From Drosophila persimilis (lineage: Eukaryota > Arthropoda > Insecta > Diptera > Drosophilidae): a stretch of DNA of 64,000 bases. A model generated the notes under the pieces. It did no database searches. It saw only the letters and a list, made by a program, of their open reading frames with translations, and was not told the DNA's origin. Below are positions 51,381 to 62,749 of the stretch, in pieces. Position numbers and translations under genes: made by a program. Within the stretch, counting starts at the first letter, position 1, and every line of letters begins with the position of its first letter. Location: assembly GCF_003286085.1 (NCBI RefSeq), contig NW_020825327.1, positions 1,240,001-1,304,000 of the forward strand, in the 5' to 3' direction.

Positions 51381-54300
51381 TCAAGCCTTGGGAGCTTGGG
51401 AGTCTTCCAAATGAGATAGTGTATTTTTCAACTTATTCCACGCTGTTTCCAAATGCAGCGGGATCGACTTATCCCAATCTAGTTTGTTAAGCCAAAGCTC
51501 CAGCAATAGGATCTTGCATTTTATAACGATAGGACTTAATAAACCAAGGGGGTCAAACAACTTTGATGTCACCGATAGTATGTTCCGTTTTGTCGCTCGG
51601 AGACCCATAACTGAATTGTCAATTTTGAACTTAAAGGCATCGTCAGTAGGTAACCATGAGATTCCTAACGCCTTTGTCGACTCTGAATCCGAGATTGTTA
51701 TGGGTTTGGCTGTGCTCTCAGATGCGGTGATCTCGGGTGAGTTTGAAAACCACTTAGTCAACTCAATCCCTGCGGTCTGAACAACCTGAGACACTTCGGA
51801 CTTAATTGCCCTTAGCTCCTCTACGCATGCAGCACCAGTCAACAAGTCATCGACGTAAAAGTCGGACCCAATAACGTTAGCAGCTCTAGGGAATGAGAGC
51901 TTCGCAGACTCACTCAACCTTTTCAAACACCGGATAGCTAAGAATGGGGCTGGTCCAGTCCCATAGGTTACAGTGTTGAGCTTGTATAATCTCAAGGATT
52001 CAGAAGGGTCTCTTCTCCACACTATGAGCTGAAACTGCCGATCCGCTTCGTTCACCATCACTTGGCGATACATCTTTTTAACATCAGCAGTCAGGGCAAA
52101 CCTGTGCAGACGGAAACGGAGCAGTGTCGAGTATAATTCCTCTTGAATGGTAGGTCCCACCATCAGAATGTCATTTAAGGCCACCTGTGAGGACGTCTTG
52201 GACGAAGCATCGAACACGACTCGGAGCTTGGTAGACGTACTTTGGGGCCTCAGAACACACTGATGAGGGATTACGTAGTGTGGAGTAGAAGGAATCGTAT
52301 TGTCAGTAGGAGACATATGACCTAAGGAGAGGTACTCTTCCATGAATTCCAAGTACATTTTCTTCAACTCAGGGTCACGATGCAATCGTCTTTCAAGCGA
52401 CAAAACCCGCCGTTTCGCAACCTCAAAATAGTTGCCTAAACAATTTGGATCTGATTTAAACGGGAGCCTTACTTCGAACCGACCTGATGATAGCACCTGA
52501 GTCGTCTTACGATAGTGTTCTTCACATAGCTTGTGCTCAGGTGTGCCAATTTTCTTGGTAGATGGCATTTCTTCCAGTGACCAAAACTTTTTCAAGGTCC
52601 TATCGATGGATACTAGCAACTCTTCACTGCAACTCAAACTGTTTGTAATTTGAGGAGCAGAACTCCTGGAAACATATTTTACCGACACAACCCAACCAAG
52701 AAGGGTTTTCTGAAGAGTTGGAAAGTCAGGACCTTGTTTAATTTGACCAACAGCTAATAATTCAAAGAACGATTCTGCTCCAATTAACATATCTATTCTT
52801 TGTGGCTTGTAGAAATAGGGGTCTGCCAGTGGTAGGTTCTCTGGGATTCGCCAGTCAGTCACATTCACTGACTGGTCAGGGTGATAACCTGAAATTGATT
52901 TCAGGATCCAAAAATCAAAGGAGAACTCACTACCATTTATTCGCGACTTCACCACTGTGTGTATTTTATCCTTTACTTGAGAATTAGATTCACCAATTCC
53001 AAGCAAGTTAATACAGGACTCCTCTCTACGGATCTGTAAGCGATTAGCGAGGTCCTCGGTAATGAAATTTGTTTGTGATCCAGAGTCGAGCAGAGCTCTG
53101 GCCAGAATGTGTTCACCGCTCTTAGTTCGGACGCTTACGATCGACGTAGCCAGAATTACCCTGTCCAACGCTGTCGCATGCAAAACATGTGACGTGGAAG
53201 GTTGATTCTGATTTGATGGAGGAGAAGGACTCTCTTGGGGTGGTGGCAACGCGAGACTATTAGCCGACACTGTGTATCTATGCAATAATGTATGATGTGA
53301 GCGGCTGCACACTCGACATTTATTGGCTTTGCATTTTACAACAGCGTGGCCTTTTCGCAGACAATTAATGCATAGGGATGCCGACTTAGCTAACTCAAAC
53401 CTTTGCATCACCGAGAGACGCGAAAATGAAGGGTCTCCTGAATTGCAGTAGCTACAAGTTTGCTGAGTTCTACTGTTGGTGGAAGTGGAAGAACAAGCAA
53501 ATGAACTGCGATTATGTTGCTTGCTTGGCATGACTTTGTCTTGCCTTGGCTTGGTCGATTCTTCAGCAGACAGATGCTGGTATCGACGATTCAAGACTTT
53601 CTCAAAGTCGGACCAAAGCGGCAACTTCTCATAAGTAAGCTGTTCATCCCACTTTCGTTTCGTCACTGGGTCGACTCTGTTTAAAACGAGATGAATGAGC
53701 ATTGCATTCGAAATTTTTGTATCATCTCCGATCGACAGTAACGATCCGTAAATCGACGAAACAGTATCGATTAGAGTTCTTAGAGATGATGCAGATTGAT
53801 GCGACATTCTCGGCAGATTGAACAATGTGGAAATATTATTCGTGAAAATCAAATAATCGTTGTCATATACTCGTTTTAGGCCAGCCATGGCCTTTTTATA
53901 ATTTGCCTCGGTGACTTGGAACGCCTTTATTGTTCCTAATGCTTCATCAGAGAGGCACGAAATCAAATGATTAAATTTTTCGATCACCGGTATGCTGTTG
54001 TCGCTATGGACTAGTCTTTCAAAAAGGCTAATGAAATTTTTGAATTCCGAGTGTTTACCACTAAATTTGGGTAATGCCAATTTCGGAAGTCTAGCATGAG
54101 TTGGGGCTGAAGAAGACACTGGCTTCGTCTCGCTTGCTGCATCAAAGGCGGCGATAAGCGACATTATCTTTCCTTTGGTGACAATTATCAGCTCTTCCAA
54201 CTCGGCTGCATATGCATCATCACCTGTTATGTCCTCTATTTGTTCCTGCAAATGGTTAGCCTTTTCAATTGAAGCATTCAAACAATCTAATCTACATTGT

Positions 54301-54425
54301 AATTCCGGTAATTGCAAAGGAATCGACCCTTGATCTAATCGATCCTCTAAGCGGCGAATGCTTTTTACTCTACTTTTGAGCTTAATCTTTAAGTCTTCAA
54401 GAGTGGGTTTACTTTTTTCTGCCAT
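51381..54425 (-). CDS. BEL/Pao Gag-protease-RT polyprotein
   Basis: A 1,014-codon frame beginning MAEKSKPTLEDLKIKLKSRV. Residues 1 to about 300 are Gag of the DUF1759 type with an N-terminal coiled-coil-like region. CINCLRKGHAVVKC and CRVCSRSHHTLLH near 360-390 are zinc knuckles. ALLDSGSQTNFITEDLANRL near 450 is the aspartic protease active site. RT follows about 620-950, with VVFDASSK, LTADVKKMYRQV and YVDDLLTG (catalytic aspartates intact). It stops at 51381 where a one-base shift separates it from the remainder; the conserved LPRLELCAAHLL box resumes in the next frame. Confidence 0.92.
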   Translation of the reverse strand: MAEKSKPTLEDLKIKLKSRVKSIRRLEDRLDQGSIPLQLPELQCRLDCLNASIEKANHLQEQIEDITGDDAYAAELEELIIVTKGKIMSLIAAFDAASETKPVSSSAPTHARLPKLALPKFSGKHSEFKNFISLFERLVHSDNSIPVIEKFNHLISCLSDEALGTIKAFQVTEANYKKAMAGLKRVYDNDYLIFTNNISTLFNLPRMSHQSASSLRTLIDTVSSIYGSLLSIGDDTKISNAMLIHLVLNRVDPVTKRKWDEQLTYEKLPLWSDFEKVLNRRYQHLSAEESTKPRQDKVMPSKQHNRSSFACSSTSTNSRTQQTCSYCNSGDPSFSRLSVMQRFELAKSASLCINCLRKGHAVVKCKANKCRVCSRSHHTLLHRYTVSANSLALPPPQESPSPPSNQNQPSTSHVLHATALDRVILATSIVSVRTKSGEHILARALLDSGSQTNFITEDLANRLQIRREESCINLLGIGESNSQVKDKIHTVVKSRINGSEFSFDFWILKSISGYHPDQSVNVTDWRIPENLPLADPYFYKPQRIDMLIGAESFFELLAVGQIKQGPDFPTLQKTLLGWVVSVKYVSRSSAPQITNSLSCSEELLVSIDRTLKKFWSLEEMPSTKKIGTPEHKLCEEHYRKTTQVLSSGRFEVRLPFKSDPNCLGNYFEVAKRRVLSLERRLHRDPELKKMYLEFMEEYLSLGHMSPTDNTIPSTPHYVIPHQCVLRPQSTSTKLRVVFDASSKTSSQVALNDILMVGPTIQEELYSTLLRFRLHRFALTADVKKMYRQVMVNEADRQFQLIVWRRDPSESLRLYKLNTVTYGTGPAPFLAIRCLKRLSESAKLSFPRAANVIGSDFYVDDLLTGAACVEELRAIKSEVSQVVQTAGIELTKWFSNSPEITASESTAKPITISDSESTKALGISWLPTDDAFKFKIDNSVMGLRATKRNILSVTSKLFDPLGLLSPIVIKCKILLLELWLNKLDWDKSIPLHLETAWNKLKNTLSHLEDSQAPKA

Positions 54426-54554
54426 AATGGTTGTGTTTCTATTTATTTATTTATTATTATTTTTTTTTAATGTTTGAACGAGAACGATAATCGAAAACGA
54501 ATTTTAATTGAATGTCGAGGCACGAGGTATCAAGGGAAAGAGTTGTTGCAAGCA

Positions 54555-54713
54555 ACAGCCGAAAACAATATACCCGTTAGATACAGGGTAGCGCGTCACT
54601 TGGCAAGTAACAGCCGAAAACAATATACCCGTTAGATACAGGGTAGCGCGTCACTTGGCAAGTAACAGCCGAAAACAATATAACCGTTAGATACAGGGTA
54701 GCGCGTCACTTGG
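54555..54713. repeat. 55 bp tandem repeat in the BEL leader, about 2.9 units
   Basis: Units begin at 54555, 54610 and 54665, each ACAGCCGAAAACAATATA(C/A)C then CGTTAGATACAGGGTAGCGC. The first two are identical over their length; the third has a single change before losing similarity at about 54713. Confidence 0.92.
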
Positions 54714-55390
54714 CGCACCGTTAAGCTCAAGAGCGGCAACGAAAATTCTCCCAAAAAATACAACGCAAGCAGCAGTGGAGAAGCGAAAACGAAATAATGC
54801 ACCGGTGCTGCTGCTTGTATGTATGTGTGGATATTTTCTATACGCCGTCCCTTGGGTGAACGAACGAACAAACTTTGTGAGGTTCTAACGACGAGAAAGT
54901 TAGAACAAAATAAAAAGGGGGGGACAGACACAGAAACATATGTCTGTATGTGTCGATATGTATGTATTTATGTGTTTTTAGTTATATTTATGCAATTACT
55001 AATAAAATGCATGCAATCAAGCTCTACTATATGTATATCATACGTCTGTGCCTAGAATTGAAGGCGATGTACAATGTTTTTAGCACAAGACACCTCAAAG
55101 AGAGATCTGAATGTCTTTTGCTCAGCCTTCAATTTTCTGCACAAATACCTCTGATTCCTCTTTTGGATCTTTGAATCCAACTGCTACTTTCCTGTCTTTA
55201 TCGCAGGGCATCCCTCGGCGGTAGCAGAAATTTGCACAGAAATTATTGTTGGCGCGACCGACGCGATGATATATTTTACAAATTGATTGCCGATTGCACA
55301 CACACACGACGCGGGCAACGAATATGTTTGCATATGTATACTGCAATTTCTTGTGTCACTGTCACTTGTTGTTGCCTATAATTCAATTTA

Positions 55391-55410
55391 CAGTCCACCC
55401 GGGGGCGCCA
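55391..55410 (-). other. BEL primer-binding site
   Basis: TGGCGCCCCCGGGTGGACTG directly after the 5' LTR on the minus strand, where a tRNA 3' end would anneal to start reverse transcription. I did not assign the tRNA. Confidence 0.65.
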
Positions 55411-55699
55411 TGAAAAATTAGAAGAGTTTTTCTAATCAATTACCGAAAACTTTGGGTGGCTGTAATTTAAATTATTTATTTGGCGAGGCGAAAAACTTGA
55501 TACGCTCGATATAATTCAAGGTTGGCGAACAACTGTATTTTCTTCACAATTCAAATCTCTTACTCTAGCTAACCTACGGTGGCAAAGCGGGGCGAATTCG
55601 CCAAGAGCGAGAGAGCGAGCTTTTATTGCGCTCCCGCTTTGCCCTAGCCTAACTTACACTAGACTTCATAATTCAGATCAATAACTAATAATTGTGGCC
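55411..55699 (-). repeat. BEL element 5' LTR
   Basis: 289 bp copy of the left LTR with five substitutions. Its inner edge abuts the primer-binding site. Confidence 0.9.
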
Positions 55700-57200
55700 A
55701 TGGATGGAAGGTCACGCAACAAATTTAATTCAATTAATGTTCGGATTTCACTACGCAAGTTTTCACTAAGTTTGTAATCAATATTGCTACCTGATGTTGT
55801 CTCATTCCCTAGTTTGTCTAATATATGACCTAATGTTTCCGAATTATCAATTGATGTTTTGGATATTTTAAAGGTTTTAAAGCTAATATAACCATTAGCA
55901 GTACCAACCAGATACCCATCTTAGTTGATCTAGCGCAGGAAACATTCATGCTAGGCAAAATGCTTTTTATCACTTCATTTGAAACTTAAAATTTAAATTT
56001 TATTTGTCTTAGGTTTATGATGATCATAAATGATAATTTTAACTTATAGTTCTTCAAGAAAGCTCTACCCAATAGCAAGTCTTCGGAAATGTATTCATCT
56101 GGCATAATATAAAACAAAATCATATATTCAATGTCATGATAGGTTATGTATAAGTAAATTTTTCCATAAGTGAGAAGTGAGCCGCTGACAATACGGAGTT
56201 TCGATGGTAAAAGATTATGTTTTTTTAATGTTTTGGAATGGTAATGTTGAAGCTCTCACAATATTAACGGCGCTGCCTGTGTCGGAAAGAATATTTTTAT
56301 AAGTTTTGCGTTATGGATCAGTGTAAAAATATACTCCTACCTGGTCAAATATCGGAAAAGGGGAATTCGTCGCTGTCTTCATCTCTGGGAGTTTTTGGTT
56401 CCATTGCTGATTTGGTGTACTTTTGCGGTACCTCCAGACACGTCTTTATAGTGTGGCTAAGAGAGCCGCAACGGAAGCAGAACTCCTTCGCACGTTTGGG
56501 TGCCTTGCAATCTGAAGTGTAGTGTCCAAACAACGAAAAATTTTAGCATAGCATCTCCATTCGATGTTAATGAAGATTGTGTTGAAGCTGAAGCTCGTAA
56601 GTCCGCATATCGATTCAATAATTCCTTAAGCTCCTTGATAGTTTTCGCGCAATACAACAATCCTGGCGACGTGTTAAGGAAACTATCGATGATAAAGTGG
56701 ACTGCTTCAATATCACATGCACTTGCACCCACAGCCAACTCTTGCACCCCATAACGGATGTTTTTGCCGGAATGTAGAAAGTTTTCTGAAATTCCATCAC
56801 TAATTCGGTTGTCGAATATGCCTTATCGAATGTTTTCAGAAGGTTGGTTTTAAATTGGTCATAATTTTCTGCCTCTGAATTTGGTGCCATTAATAAGCGT
56901 GCGCATCGTAGCTGTAGGCGTTAAGGCACCAACTTTTGCCGACGAGACCTTGTATTATTGCACCTAAACTATTTGATTTGAAAAAACCGGGGCACGCATT
57001 AACTGGTGTCCCTTGCTTGAGAGGCATCCATTTTTTCGATTGAGCCCATGTAAAATAACGTAGAACTTCAGAATAGAGCAGCGTCTGTGCGAAGGCACCA
57101 AAAGCATCCGCAAGAGATTGCACAATTCAAAAAATTCGGTGAGCGTAGTTTTTGGTGGAATTATAGCACGATCAAGCACTGTTCTACGCGCATCCACGTC
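55700..57200 (-). pseudogene. Ty3/gypsy gag and protease, broken
   Basis: Minus-strand reading: MDARRTVLDRAIIPPKTTLT (57197 leftward), YDQFKTNLLKTFDKAYSTTE (about 56860), the zinc knuckle CFRCGSLSHTIKTC (about 56460) and the protease site LSDTGSAVNIVRA (about 56270), then decayed sequence to the BEL LTR. It is the 5' half of the element whose pol is at 47640-49470. Frameshifts and stops throughout. Confidence 0.75.
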
Positions 57201-57589
57201 ACAGGATGCGGAGGGAGCGAGAAATAATCGGCGGTGCTGGTGTAAGAAGAGAGACAGATGGAGCGGACTAAGCGGTATGGAAGCGAATAAAAAAATAAAA
57301 AGTTCGGAAGAAAGAGGTTAAACGACGTAAATTAACATGAAAACATAACTTGCGGTCGTGGTTCGTCTCTTTTTCTCTGTATTTTTCACATCTCTCATGA
57401 CAAATTGGAGCCACTTTGCTACATATTTGAATTTGACTGACTACAAAAAAGAAAGGAAAAAAAAACAAGAAAGGACAAAAAAGGTAGTCAAAAGTAGCAG
57501 TAAGAAACAGAATTTATGATAAATAATAAAATCTCTACTTAATGAAAATACTGTCCATTACTGATTATTTTATGGGTTTTTTTCCATCG

Positions 57590-57785
57590 ACTGTGGAAAA
57601 CTTTTCTATATAAAAGAGAGAAACTTCTATATGCTAGAAACATATTGCATCAGTGAATTTATTCGTACACACAAATTCTAGCACCATCAAACCAGAATAT
57701 TTGTATGCTTAGACAGCGCTTAAGAGAGAAATAAAGTTCAGTTCCAGCCTAGTTCTTATCATGATCGTCTTTTTTCTGCTCCGAA
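57590..57785 (+). other. LTR-like segment with TATA and polyA signals
   Basis: TGTGGAAAACTTTTCTATAT, TATATAAAAGAG, a CATCAGTG start-like motif and, about 130 bp on, AGAAATAAAGTTCAGTTCC. The spacing of TATA, initiator and AATAAA resembles U3-R of a small LTR. No partner copy in the window. Confidence 0.25.
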
Positions 57786-58370
57786 AGCGGCTGTGCGTGG
57801 TGGTTACCTATTGTTACCCTAAGAGGACAGGGTATCAAGTAGCAAACACTATCCCACCTAAATTAACATTTAAACTTAAGATAACATCGATATAACCAGA
57901 CTTAACCGATATTTAACAAGTTGAACAAACTCATTAATTATAACCTTGCAAGGGTTGGCCAGCGATCCCATTTTTTACGTAAATTAAAATAATAAAGCTA
58001 GAGACTTAAAATTTTGTACACAAAATATTATCGACGTGTAAATATATATATTTCTTAATTTTAAACCGATCCGACCAAGCCCACACCAAACGCCAAATAA
58101 AAGATTCACTTATATTGATTTTTAGCACGTAGTCCATTATGCTAGGATATGGTATTAAAATTCTTACAAATTAATATTTTTACATTGAAACTTAATACTT
58201 AGAGGGGGATGAATATTTAAGTTTTTCAAGCTACAACGAATTAATCTTTTACGTCTATTTCTATTGAAAATTATTTTTTTTTTCGGAATCCGATTCGTCA
58301 TTTTCACAAATACCAGAATAAGTATCAGTTTCTAGGGAAGCATAATTGTTATAAAAACTGTTCAAAACAT
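57786..58370. other. AT-rich DNA, nothing recognised
   Basis: No coding or repeat assignment. Confidence 0.4.
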
Positions 58371-58375
58371 GGTGT

Positions 58376-59030
58376 TTATAAAAGTTCAATAACAGCTTTC
58401 GGCAATGGGTCGTTTTTATTTCCACCCAATCTTTTTGTCAGATAGATGCTCGATACAAGAGGACTAGAGAAATCCATTGCTCTTTGGAAAACATCTGTTA
58501 TATTGTTGCATCGTGAATCCTTTCGAGTATGTAATCGTCTGTCACTCTTATAGTATTTATTGCGTTCTTCCGAGGCGTTTTCTCCAAGAACACCCACTGG
58601 CAGTACTGATGCTTATATTATTTGGAAACCGTGAATTAAAACTTTATGAACTGTTGCAGACATCGGACAATGAGTACATGGACATATGTACTAGTGTAAC
58701 TATTTCTTAACAATATTTTTTAAATAGTTTTGCATCAATTGACAGCTGGCAGGAAATTGCAATTAAAATATTATGAAAATGTGTGATGAGAGACTCATCA
58801 AGACCTAAGATTTAAGCCAGTAGCTTAGGTTTTGAAAAGGCTTTTCTTGCTGTGTTGCCGTCGTTGGTGTTTCCACTTCCTTTTTGTTTAGGCTCGTCTA
58901 CATGTAGAGCCATATTCCTCCACATCTTCTCCTGTATGAGCTTTTTCTTTTTCGCCATTTCTTTTTTTTCTATTTTCATCTCTAACTGCCAGTCAAGTTC
59001 TATAAGCAATTTTAAGAACAAACTCAACTG
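58376..59030 (-). pseudogene. Arthropod transposase-like family, C-terminal segment
   Basis: The minus strand reads LELDWQLEMK-type polar sequence, MALHVDEPKQKGSGNTNDGN, TARKAFSKPKLLA, then across frames VHK-LIHGSQII, LPVGVLGENASEERNKYYKS, DRRLHTRKDSRCNNITDVFQ and RAMDFSSPLVSSIYL. I recall this C-terminal pattern (LIHG, LP-G-LGE-A-EARNK, HARK-SR) as belonging to the same arthropod family as 16671-17400. Stops and shifts are present, and the left end may extend beyond 59030. Confidence 0.5.
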
Positions 59031-60762
59031 ATCTTGTTGTTGAAGTCATGAAATTCGATGACAACGTTCTTTCAACTTTGATAACCATCTTAGACAAAAG
59101 TCATGAGTTATGATTTTTCTTAAATTTAGAAATGCTTCTCGCGCATTTCGCCAAATTCTTTTGGATGTGTAGATAAAAGCTCCTTACTTTATTATTAATT
59201 TCATCCTTTTTTCAGTTCCTCAAAAATCCAACTCGAAAGGGCTGTGGAGCTTCGATTATTTTCAATGTAAATACTGAGCGGCTTTTCATAAGTGAACTCC
59301 ACCTCACCTACAAATAAATTAAAATGCACACATCGGCGTAATATGGTGCAAAAACGGGTTTTAGGATTATTTTATGCACAGTTTGCACTAAAATAATACA
59401 TAATTACTTTCTCGCAAAATTGCGCACAAAATTAGTTATTGACCATAAGAGACGGGCACATTGGTTAAGTATTCTCTACTTTTGGACAACACAAATTAAT
59501 AAACACAAAAACATATTCAAAAACATGAGCACAAATTTGTTTAATATAATCACTCTACATAACCTGGCTTTTCTTTTCCATTACTTTGATTTCAGTTTTT
59601 TTACTCAGTTTCAATTTGGTGAGCTCTCAAAGTAAACAAACGGTTTCCCGCGTTTTTTACTATCGCTTGCAGCTTTTCAAACTGCTGAATTTAAAACGTT
59701 CCAAAAAGCCAGGGATGCATTAAAACAAAAAAGATTTTTATTTTATTTAAAATTAATGTACATACTAATTAAATGTTATAGTAAAAATAAGTTGCATGCA
59801 TTTTTTCGAATTAGCGTCGAAAAATGGGGTCGCTGGCCCAGTGTGCCCTGGAACCATACACTTTGTACCCTTTTTTGATTTAAAAACTATTAATAAACGA
59901 TACTTTATTATAAATCTTGTATTTGAAGGCACTTCCACGTCCAATACACAGCTCAAAGTATGTGAAAAAATAAAAAAGAAAGAAGAAGCTGATGCAAGAA
60001 GAGGATTATTGAAAAGTTGTTGTTTTTAGCTACATAACGTTGTTGTTGGTGGCTATAAACATTAAGTTGAACAATCCAAATTATGTGAGCATAACAGTAC
60101 ACACGGAGTTCAATAAAAGAATCTGTTGTTTAATTCGGTTGGAAAATTTTTAAATTTAAAGTCGCGCCGCAGCGTCGCCGTGTCCGTGCGCGGTACGTAC
60201 ATAATCAGAAAAAACACGTACAAATACGTTGTGTTTGAGACACACTTAAAACAGAAAAGACACGCACTCGTTGGGTACACAGAAACCAGTCAAAAAGAAC
60301 CGCAAGATAATGCAAACGCCACCGCCGTTTCACTGGAAAGAGAAAGAAAAGTTCGTATACGGAAAAGTTCTTAACGAACTTACTAATAGTACTAAAGCGA
60401 CCTTGAAATGCGCATTTTTCAAAAAAACACAGCGGTCCTACTGATCACCTTTTCGACTAGTAGGCATAATTGGGTTTTTTCCTCGAACCTTTTGGGTAAT
60501 CAGCACTAGGATTTTGGGTTACACCGGCTTCTTTTGGCCTACCGGAGAACGAACCCTTGTACCGCTTTTTTTTACTGAAACAAGGATATCCACCTTATAG
60601 CCGATATACATGTCAAACAAAAGTGTATACTAATTTGTTTTTACATCATAGTCATATACTTGGAAACAAATTATATTTCAAAGTACACGTTTGCAACGCT
60701 TTTTCGTTAATTTGTACCCAACGGAAGCCAAAATTAAATTAAAATAGAAAAGCAACTTTGTA
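59031..60762. other. Unassigned sequence with short open frames
   Basis: Includes two plus-strand open stretches I do not recognise (59796-60029, VCPGTIHFVPFFDLKTINKR; 60126-60374, polar and Arg/Lys-rich). A 70 bp block at 60645-60720 resembles 4300-4372 (ATAGTCATAT, GGAAACAAATTAT), so at least part is repetitive. Confidence 0.3.
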
Positions 60763-61889
60763 CAACCAAAACTAAATTTTTTCCTATAAGTTAATTTGTT
60801 TCTGTGAACTAATCACCAATTCAATATAATTCAAACGCTTTTTCTTAAATTAGTAATTAATTAATATTTTTTGGCGGCAATCTTAAGGAAAAAAATTGTG
60901 TTATTATTAAAAGAGCTTTAAACGGTTTAGATATTATGTTAAGATAGCATCAGAACTGTATCAACGTTTTGCAAATGATATTTCGGCTCGAACTATTCAA
61001 CGTCGGCCAAAGGAGGTGTCTTTAATAACAAGGACACCTGGAAAAAAGCCACTTCTGCGTAATTGAATGAAGAAAGCTCGCTTAAATTGGTCCAAAGAAA
61101 ATTCAGATTGGAGTTAATCTGAGTGGTCACGAATCATACTCTCTGATGAGTCCAAATTTAATCTTATTTTACCCGATGGTTCGCGCACAGTTCGCCGCAG
61201 AAGAGGAGAACGCTTTTCCGAAAATTTCTGCATTGCCACCGTAAAGCATTCGTCTTATATTATGATATGGGGATACATATCTAAATATAAAACTGAATTA
61301 AGGGTATGTTTAAGGGTATACTGAATAAATAAGCTGAATACAAAAAAGTATAAAGAAATTATTCGCAGTGGAGTTGTGTCCAGTATGTAATCTTTTACTG
61401 AGAGAGAAAGTACCATCTTTCAGGACGATCCTGAACCTTGTCATCGATCGCGCTCTGTAAGTGATTATTTGACGCTTTGTTATATTTAAAATGCATTCAA
61501 CTAGTTTTGACTATTTTTCAACGACAGATAAACATTTTGTAGCCGGAAGTGGACAATACATAAGTCCCTAGATTGGCCATCTAACAGCACCTACCTCAAT
61601 CCCATAGAGAATGTCCAGGCCCTTATGACCGCCAAAATAAGAAAGCGGAAGCCAAAACTATGCTTGAGTTAGGGGAATTTATAGAAGAATTTTGGTTTAA
61701 GGATATAACAGATGAATATCTGAAGGTTTTATACGATTGGATGCCCAATAGCGTCAAATTTGTAATAAAAGCCAAGCCAAATATTAACTAATTCATAATT
61801 TGAAAAAAAAATTATTCAATAATATGGTTTATAATTAGTTAATAGAAAACAAAATAACCTATAGGAGAAAAATTTAGTTTTCGTAAATG
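60763..61889 (+). mobile_element. Tc1-family transposon with both ends, inactive
   Basis: Left end CAACCAAAACTAAATTTTTT and right end GAAAAATTTAGTTTTCGTAA then ATG are imperfect inverted repeats of about 45 bp, flanked by TA. The plus strand, with many stops, reads TIFQDDPEPCHRS (QQDNAPCH box) and WPSNSTYLNPIENVQALMTA, then MLELGEFIEEFW to KAKPNIN. These are Tc1 transposase blocks. About 1.13 kb. Confidence 0.8.
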
Positions 61890-62203
61890 TAGGTTAGGTT
61901 AGGTTGAGGCGGCTGCCGGGCTCGCTCGGAACCGTCATACTTAGGCCGGTTTCGGCCCGTTGTGATACCGCATAGGATCATTCCTTCCTGCGTTGTGAGA
62001 CTTCCTGTCAGCAATTATCCCACCCAGATGCTCTCACAAAGTTCGCTATCCTCCTGGGACATAGTTTGGACATCTCTGAGATGTCGTGTAGAAAGGCTGA
62101 GCCCAGCTACTGTAGCCTTCTTCTGCTGAGAGCTGGGCAGGAGCAGAACAGATGTTCCACTGTCTCCTCCTCTTCCTCGTCTCTACAGCTGCGACAAAAA
62201 TCG

Positions 62204-62749
62204 TTATGTGGGCCCCCCAGCCTGTTCCAGCCTGCCTATTAGCCAGTGTCCCGTGAGGGAACGTATGACTACGCTGCACCTTTTCCTGCTTAACTTGAGG
62301 AGCTCGGAGGTGCGCTTCATGTCCATGGTCGGCCATGTTTGCCGAGTTGTGCGACATCGTGGCACTGTTTGCCACATATCGTTTGTTAGTCGCTTGTATT
62401 GCTCCCTTATAATGAGCTTACAGGTGGCCATTGGCATACAGATATCCTCCTTGTCTTGGAGAAGGGGGATTGTAGTGCCAGATCTGGCCAGCTCGTCCGC
62501 TATACAGTTGCCCTCGATGTCCCGGTGGCCCGGGACCCAAATCAGGCTAATAGCAAATTGCTGAGCCATCTCGTGCAGAGATTTGCGGCAGTCTGCCACG
62601 GTGGCCGAGTTCGAGGAAATCGCACTTAGCGATTTGATCGCAGCCTGGCTGTCGCTATAAATGTTTAGCTTGGTTGACGTAACGGCAGCCGCTTGTAGGC
62701 AGTCTGGAGCCCCCTGATTGCTATGACTTCCGCTTGAAAGACACTGCAA
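62204..62749 (-). pseudogene. LOA LINE RNase H, separate frame
   Basis: A 181-codon frame with KLNIYSDSQAAIKSL (catalytic Asp), SLIWVPGHRDIEGNCIADEL (His/Asp box), ending near RSLTGHWLIGRLEQAG. It continues the RT frame after a shift near 62700. The sequence left of it (62375-62046) reads in another frame toward the LINE 3' UTR. Confidence 0.8.

Larger units (their letters stand above)
49641..55699 (-). mobile_element. BEL/Pao LTR retrotransposon, nearly full length
   Basis: 6,059 bp with two 289 bp LTRs that differ at five positions by my hand alignment (about 1.7%), indicating a fairly recent insertion. The right LTR is the 5' one; it is followed on the minus strand by TGGCGCCCCCGGGTGGACTG as primer-binding site. 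A leader with a 55 bp triple repeat precedes a 1,014-codon gag-pol frame and a 477-codon pol remainder. Defects: one frameshift near 51390 and an in-frame deletion in the integrase. It lies inside a gypsy element. Confidence 0.9.
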
